This document shows positions 59,501-64,000 of a DNA stretch of 64,000 bases, piece by piece. This stretch comes from Hydractinia symbiolongicarpus (taxonomy: Eukaryota > Cnidaria > Hydrozoa > Anthoathecata > Hydractiniidae), in assembly GCF_029227915.1 (NCBI RefSeq), contig NC_079875.1, forward strand, positions 1,798,001 through 1,862,000. Reading direction: 5' to 3'. The notes beneath the pieces are model-generated. The model did not search any database and was not told where the DNA came from. It saw nothing but the letters and a program-made list of their open reading frames with translations. The translations under genes were made by a program, and so were the position numbers. Each line of letters begins with the position of its first letter. The first letter of the stretch is position 1.

Positions 59501-60161
59501 GAAAACTGCAAGTCTCAAGCGTTTTAGTGGTGAAAAGATAATTTAAAAAATCGTTTTGGAAATGAGTTTACTCACAGGGTACTTTCTTTGTATACATTCG
59601 ACTATACGGGCCAAGCCCGGGATTTACGGGAAATCGCGGGTTTTCGTTTGCCGGCGATTAAACCGCTTTCATTAAGCGTCTCATCAAAAATGAAAACATT
59701 TCTGAAAACTACAAGTCTCATGCGTTTTAGTGGTGAAAAAATAATTTAAAAATTCGTTCCCGAAATGAGTTTACTCACTGGGTACTTTCCTTGCATACTT
59801 TTGACTATACGGGCCGAGTCCGGGATTTACGGGAAATCGCGAGTTTTCGTTTGCCGGCGATTAAACTTCTTTTATTCAGCGTCTCATCAAAAATGAAAAC
59901 ATTTCTGAAAACTACAAGTCTCATGCGTTTTAGTGGTGAAAAAATAATTTGAAAATTCGTTCCGGAAATGAGTTTACTCACTGGGTACTTTCCTTGCATA
60001 CTTTTGACTATACTGGCCAAGTCCGGGACTTACGGGAAATCGCGAGTTTTCGTTTGCCGGCGATTAAACTTCTTTTATTCAGCGTCTCATCAAAAATGAA
60101 ACCATTTTTAAAAACTACAAGTCTCATGGGCTTTAGTGGTAAAATAATAATTTAAAAAATC
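56509..60161 (+). repeat. 3,653-bp 18-mer, copy 1
   Basis: This is a run of 18 monomers starting at CGTTCCGGAAATGAG. It contains the 5' part with GCGTCTTATC, TTTGTGTACATTCG with AAATCGCTTTC, CTGGGAACTTTC, an A/T-run deletion AACATTTTGAAAAC (57,261), GGTATAATAATAATT (58,718), TTTCGTATGCAGG (58,833) and CTTCTATTATTC. It ends with GGTAAAATAATAATTT. Block marks are CCTTGCATAC and CGCGAGTTTTCG, which become common only from ~45.9 kb. Confidence 0.88.
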
Positions 60162-63100
60162 GTTCCGGAAATGAGTTTACTCACTGGGTACTTTCCTTGC
60201 ATACTTTTGACTATACGGGCCGAGTCCGGGATTTACGGGAAATCGCGAGTTTTCGTTTGCCGGCGATTAAACTTCTTTTATTCAGCGTCTTATCAAAAAT
60301 GAAAACATTTCTGAAAACTACAAGTCTCATGCGTTTTAGTGGTGAAAAAATAATTTAAAAATTCGTTCCGGAAATGAGTTTACTCACAGGGTACTTTCTT
60401 TGTGTACATTCGACTATACTGGCCAAGCCCGGGATTTACGGGAAATTGCGGGTTTTCGTTTGCCGGCGATTAAATCGCTTTCATTAAGCGTCTCATCAAA
60501 AATGAAAACATTTCTGAAAACTACAAGTCTCATGCGTTTTAGTGGTGAAAAAATAATTTAAAAATTCGTTCCTGAAATGAGTTTACTCACTGGGTACTTT
60601 CCTTGCATACTTTTGACTATACGGGCCGAGTCCGGGATTTACGGGAAATCGCGAGTTTTCGTTTGCCGGCGATTAAACTTCTTTTATTCAGCGTCTCATC
60701 AAAAATGAAACCATTTTTAAAAACTACAAGTCTCATGGGCTTTAGTGGTAAAATAATAATTTAAAAAATCGTTTGGGAAATGAGTTTACTCCCTGGGAAC
60801 TTTCTTTGTATACTTTTGACTATACGGGCCGAGTCCGAGATTTACGGGAAGTCGCAGGTTTTCGTTTGCAGGCGATTAAACTTCTTTTATTCAGCGTCTC
60901 ATCAAAAATGAAAACATTTTGAAAACTACAAGTCTCATGCGTTTTAGTGGTGAAAAAATAATTTAAAAATTCGTTCCGGAAATGAGTTTACTCACTGGGT
61001 ACTTTCCTTGCATACTTTTGACTATACGGGCCGAGTCCGGGATTTACGGGAAATCGCGAGTTTTCGTTTGCCGGCGATTAAACTTCTTTTATTCAGCGTC
61101 TCATCAAAAATGAAAACATTTCTGAAAACTACAAGTCTTATGCGTTTTAGTGGTGAAAAAATAATTTGAAAATTCGTTTCGGAAATGAGTTTACTCACTG
61201 GGTACTTTCCTTGCATACTTTTGACTATACTGGCCAAGTCCGGGACTTACGGGAAATCGCGAGTTTTCGTTTGCCGGCGATTAAACTTCTTTTATTCAGC
61301 GTCTCATCAAAAATGAAACCATTTTTAAAAACTACAAGTCTCATGCGTTTTAGTGGTGAAGAAATAATTTAAAAAACCGTTTGGGAAATGAGTTTACTCC
61401 CTGGGTACTTTCTTTGTATACTTTTGACTATATGGGCCGAGTCCGGGATTTACGGGAAGTCGCGGGTTTTCGTTTGCCGGCGATTAAACTTCTTTTATTC
61501 AGCGTCTCATCAAAAATGAAAATATTTTTAAATACTACAAGTCTCATGGGCTTCAGTGGTGAAATAATAATTTAAAAAATCGTTCGGGAAATGAGTTTAC
61601 ACCCTGGGTAGTTTCTTTGTGTACTTTTGACTATGCGGGCCGAGTCCGGGGTTTACGGGAAATGGCGGGTTTTCGTTTGCCGGCGATTAAACTTCTTTTA
61701 TTTAGCGTCTCATCAAAAATGAAGACATTTTTGAAAACTACAAGTCTCAAGCGTTTTAGTGGTGAAAAGATAATTTAAAAAATCGTTTTGGAAATGAATT
61801 TACTCACAGGGTACTTTCTTTGTATACATTCGACTATACGGGCCAAGCCCGGGATTTACGGGAAATCGCGGGTTTTCGTTTGCCGGCGATTAAACCGCTT
61901 TCATTAAGCGTCTCATCAAAAATGAAAACATTTCTGAAAACTACAAGTCTCATGCGTCTTAGTGGTGAAAAAATAATTTAAAAATTCGTTTGGGAAATGA
62001 GTTTACTCACTGGGTACATTCCTTGCATACTTTTGAGTATACGGGCCGAGTCCGGGATTTACGGGAAATCGCGAGTTTTCGTTTGCCGGCGATTAAACTT
62101 CTTTTATTCAGCGTCTCATCAGAAATGAAAACATTTTTGAAAACTACAAGTCTTATGCGTTTTTGTGGTGAAAAAATAATTTAAAAATTCGTTCCGGAAA
62201 TGAGTTTACTCACTTGGTACTTTCCTTGCATACTTTTGACTATACGGGCCGAGTCCGGGACATACGGGAAATCGCGAGTTTTCGTTTGCCGGCGATTAAA
62301 CTCCTTTTATTCAGCGTCTCATCAAAAATGAAACCATTTTTAAAAACTACAAGTCTCATGGGCTTTAGTGGTATAATAATAATTTAAAAAATCGTTTGGG
62401 AAATGAGTTTACTTCATGGGTACTTTCTTTGTATACTTTTGACTATACGGGCCGAGTCCGGGATTTACGGGAAGTCGCAGGTTTTCGTATGCAGGCGATT
62501 AAACTTCTATTATTCAGCGTCTCATCAAAAATGAAAACATTTTTGAAAACTACAAGTCTCATGCGTTTTAGTGGTGAAAAAATAATTTAAAACATCGTTC
62601 GGGAAATGAGTTTACACCCTGGGTACTCTCTTTGTATACTTTTGACTATACGGGCCGAGTCCGGGAATTACGGGAAATCGCAGGTTTTCGTTTGCCGGCG
62701 ATTAAACTTCTTTTATTCAGCGTCTCATCAAAAATGAAAACATTTTTGAAAACTACAAGTCTCATGCGTTTTAGTGGTGAAAAAATAATTTAAAAATTCG
62801 TTAGGGAAATGAGTTTACTCACTGGGTACTTTCCTTGTATACTTTTGACTATACGGGCCGATGCCGGGATTTACGGGAAATTGCGGGTTTTCGTTTGCCG
62901 GCGATTAAACTTCTTTTATTCAGCGTCTCATCAAAAATGAAAACATTTTTTAAAACTACAAGTCTCATGGGCTTCAGTGGTGAAATAATAATTTAAAAAA
63001 TCGTTCGGGAAATGAGTTTACACCCTGGGTACTTTCTTTGTATACTTTTGACTATGCGGGCCGAGTCCGGGGTTTACGGGAAATGGCGGGTTTTCGTTTG

Positions 63101-63814
63101 CCGGCGATTAAACTTCTTTTATTTAGCGTCTCATCAAAAATGAAAACATTTTTGAAAACTGCAAGTCTCAAGCGTTTTAGTGGTGAAAAGATAATTTAAA
63201 AAATCGTTTTGGAAATGAGTTTACTCACAGGGTACTTTCTTTGTATACATTCGACTATACGGGCCAAGCCCGGGATTTACGGGAAATCGCGGGTTTTCGT
63301 TTGCCGGCGATTAAACCGCTTTCATTAAGCGTCTCATCAAAAATGAAAACATTTCTGAAAACTACAAGTCTCATGCGTTTTAGTGGTGAAAAAATAATTT
63401 AAAAATTCGTTCCCGAAATGAGTTTACTCACTGGGTACTTTCCTTGCATACTTTTGACTATACGGGCCGAGTCCGGGATTTACGGGAAATCGCGAGTTTT
63501 CGTTTGCCGGCGATTAAACTTCTTTTATTCAGCGTCTCATCAAAAATGAAAACATTTCTGAAAACTACAAGTCTCATGCGTTTTAGTGGTGAAAAAATAA
63601 TTTGAAAATTCGTTCCGGAAATGAGTTTACTCACTGGGTACTTTCCTTGCATACTTTTGACTATACTGGCCAAGTCCGGGACTTACGGGAAATCGCGAGT
63701 TTTCGTTTGCCGGCGATTAAACTTCTTTTATTCAGCGTCTCATCAAAAATGAAACCATTTTTAAAAACTACAAGTCTCATGGGCTTTAGTGGTAAAATAA
63801 TAATTTAAAAAATC
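60162..63814 (+). repeat. 3,653-bp 18-mer, copy 2
   Basis: This copy has the same private marks as copy 1 at an offset of exactly 3,653 bp, including the deletion AACATTTTGAAAAC (60,914), GGTATAATAATAATT (62,371), TTTCGTATGCAGG (62,486) and CTTCTATTATTC. I saw no differences in the stretches I compared. It is followed by a TTTGGGAAATGCGTTTAC monomer (63,815 on), not by a third copy. The high identity means either a very recent duplication or, less likely, an assembly artefact. Confidence 0.88.
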
Positions 63815-64000
63815 GTTTGGGAAATGCGTTTACTCCCTGGGTACTTTCTTTGTATACTTTTGACTATACGGGCCGAGTCCGGGATTTACGGGAAGTCGCA
63901 GGTTTTCGTTTGCAGGCGATTAAACTTCTTTTATTCAGCGTCTCATCAAAAATGAAAACATTTTTGAAAACTACAAGTCTCATGCGTTTTAGTGGTGAAA
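63815..64000 (+). repeat. Truncated terminal monomer
   Basis: This is a partial monomer with GGAAATGCGTTTACTCC, GGAAGTCGCAGG and TTTGCAGGCG, cut by the window end in TTTTAGTGGTGAAA. It belongs to the type at 50,013 and 55,088, which follows the same GGGACTTACGG/GAAACCATTTTT monomer there. The array order of the superunit tail therefore resumes after the 18-mer pair. Confidence 0.8.

Larger units (their letters stand above)
1..64000 (+). repeat. Satellite DNA array, ~203-bp monomer, about 315 tandem copies
   Basis: Every line of the window is a diverged copy of the same ~203-bp unit in the same orientation. Landmarks recur at a spacing of 203 bp: the A6-TCGTT junction, the GTATAC palindrome, the CGGG-rich core, GCCGGCGATTAAAC, the TCAAAAATG dyad and TTTTAGTGGTGAAA. 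Most monomers are 202-204 bp, and a minority are 192 bp. No inserted element, inversion or unique spacer was seen. The first monomer starts at about consensus base 13, and the last is cut near base 183. The organisation is that of a eukaryotic satellite, probably centromeric or pericentromeric. That role is inferred from array form only. The strand given is arbitrary. Confidence 0.98.

Noticed and set aside
1-64000. CRISPR array
   Set aside because: The units are contiguous 203-bp repeats with diverged sequence throughout. There are no short identical repeats with unique spacers and no cas genes.
1-64000. Long terminal repeat or rolling-circle transposon arrays as the source of the repeat
   Set aside because: No LTR ends, primer-binding site, polypurine tract, transposase or reverse transcriptase frames were seen in any monomer, and the unit length is constant.

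Overview
The whole window is one satellite DNA array. About 315 monomers of roughly 203 bp run head to tail in a single orientation from base 1 to base 64,000. I see no unique sequence, transposon insertion, inversion or RNA gene, and no credible protein-coding gene. Both ends are cut inside a monomer, so the true array is longer. A hand count on a consensus monomer gives about 38% GC and about 13 CpG per 203 bp, roughly 1.8 times expectation. An uninterrupted tandem array of nucleosome-plus-linker-sized monomers with multimeric higher-order repeats points to a eukaryote and to centromeric or pericentromeric heterochromatin. The CpG richness suggests a genome without strong CpG-methylation decay, as in many invertebrates. 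I cannot name the species or a known satellite family.

Layout, using the conserved CGTT near the monomer start as register: (1) 1-9,741, overlapping 9-, 10-, 11- and 13-monomer duplications. (2) 9,742-11,363, an 811-bp 4-mer present twice. (3) 11,364-21,102, a mosaic with 9-mer (1,825 bp), 3-mer (608 bp), 7-mer (1,421 bp) and 4-mer (812 bp) duplications. (4) 21,103-24,144, a 5/6-mer repeat of monomer types a b e f g h. (5) 24,145-39,472, a 19-monomer higher-order repeat. It has one clean copy (C, 35,640-39,472, 3,833 bp) and two copies enlarged by internal duplications (A with a 2,021-bp duplication, B with a 2,007-bp duplication). (6) 39,473-43,520, a 1,015-bp 5-mer duplication followed by an 812-bp 4-mer. 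(7) 43,521-56,508, including a 23-monomer superunit (4,669 bp) copied once with local changes. (8) 56,509-63,814, a nearly identical 3,653-bp (18-mer) tandem duplication, followed by the partial start of another block.

There is no gene circuit here. The biology is in the repeat: an A/T-rich flank with a dyad, a GC-rich core of about 50 bp whose G-tracts recur every 9-11 bp, two ancestral monomer families, and many chimeric monomers that mark individual unequal crossovers. The best observations are the reconstructable crossover history, one out-of-register junction at 28,010/28,011, and the 11-bp deletion confined almost entirely to two positions of the 19-mer.
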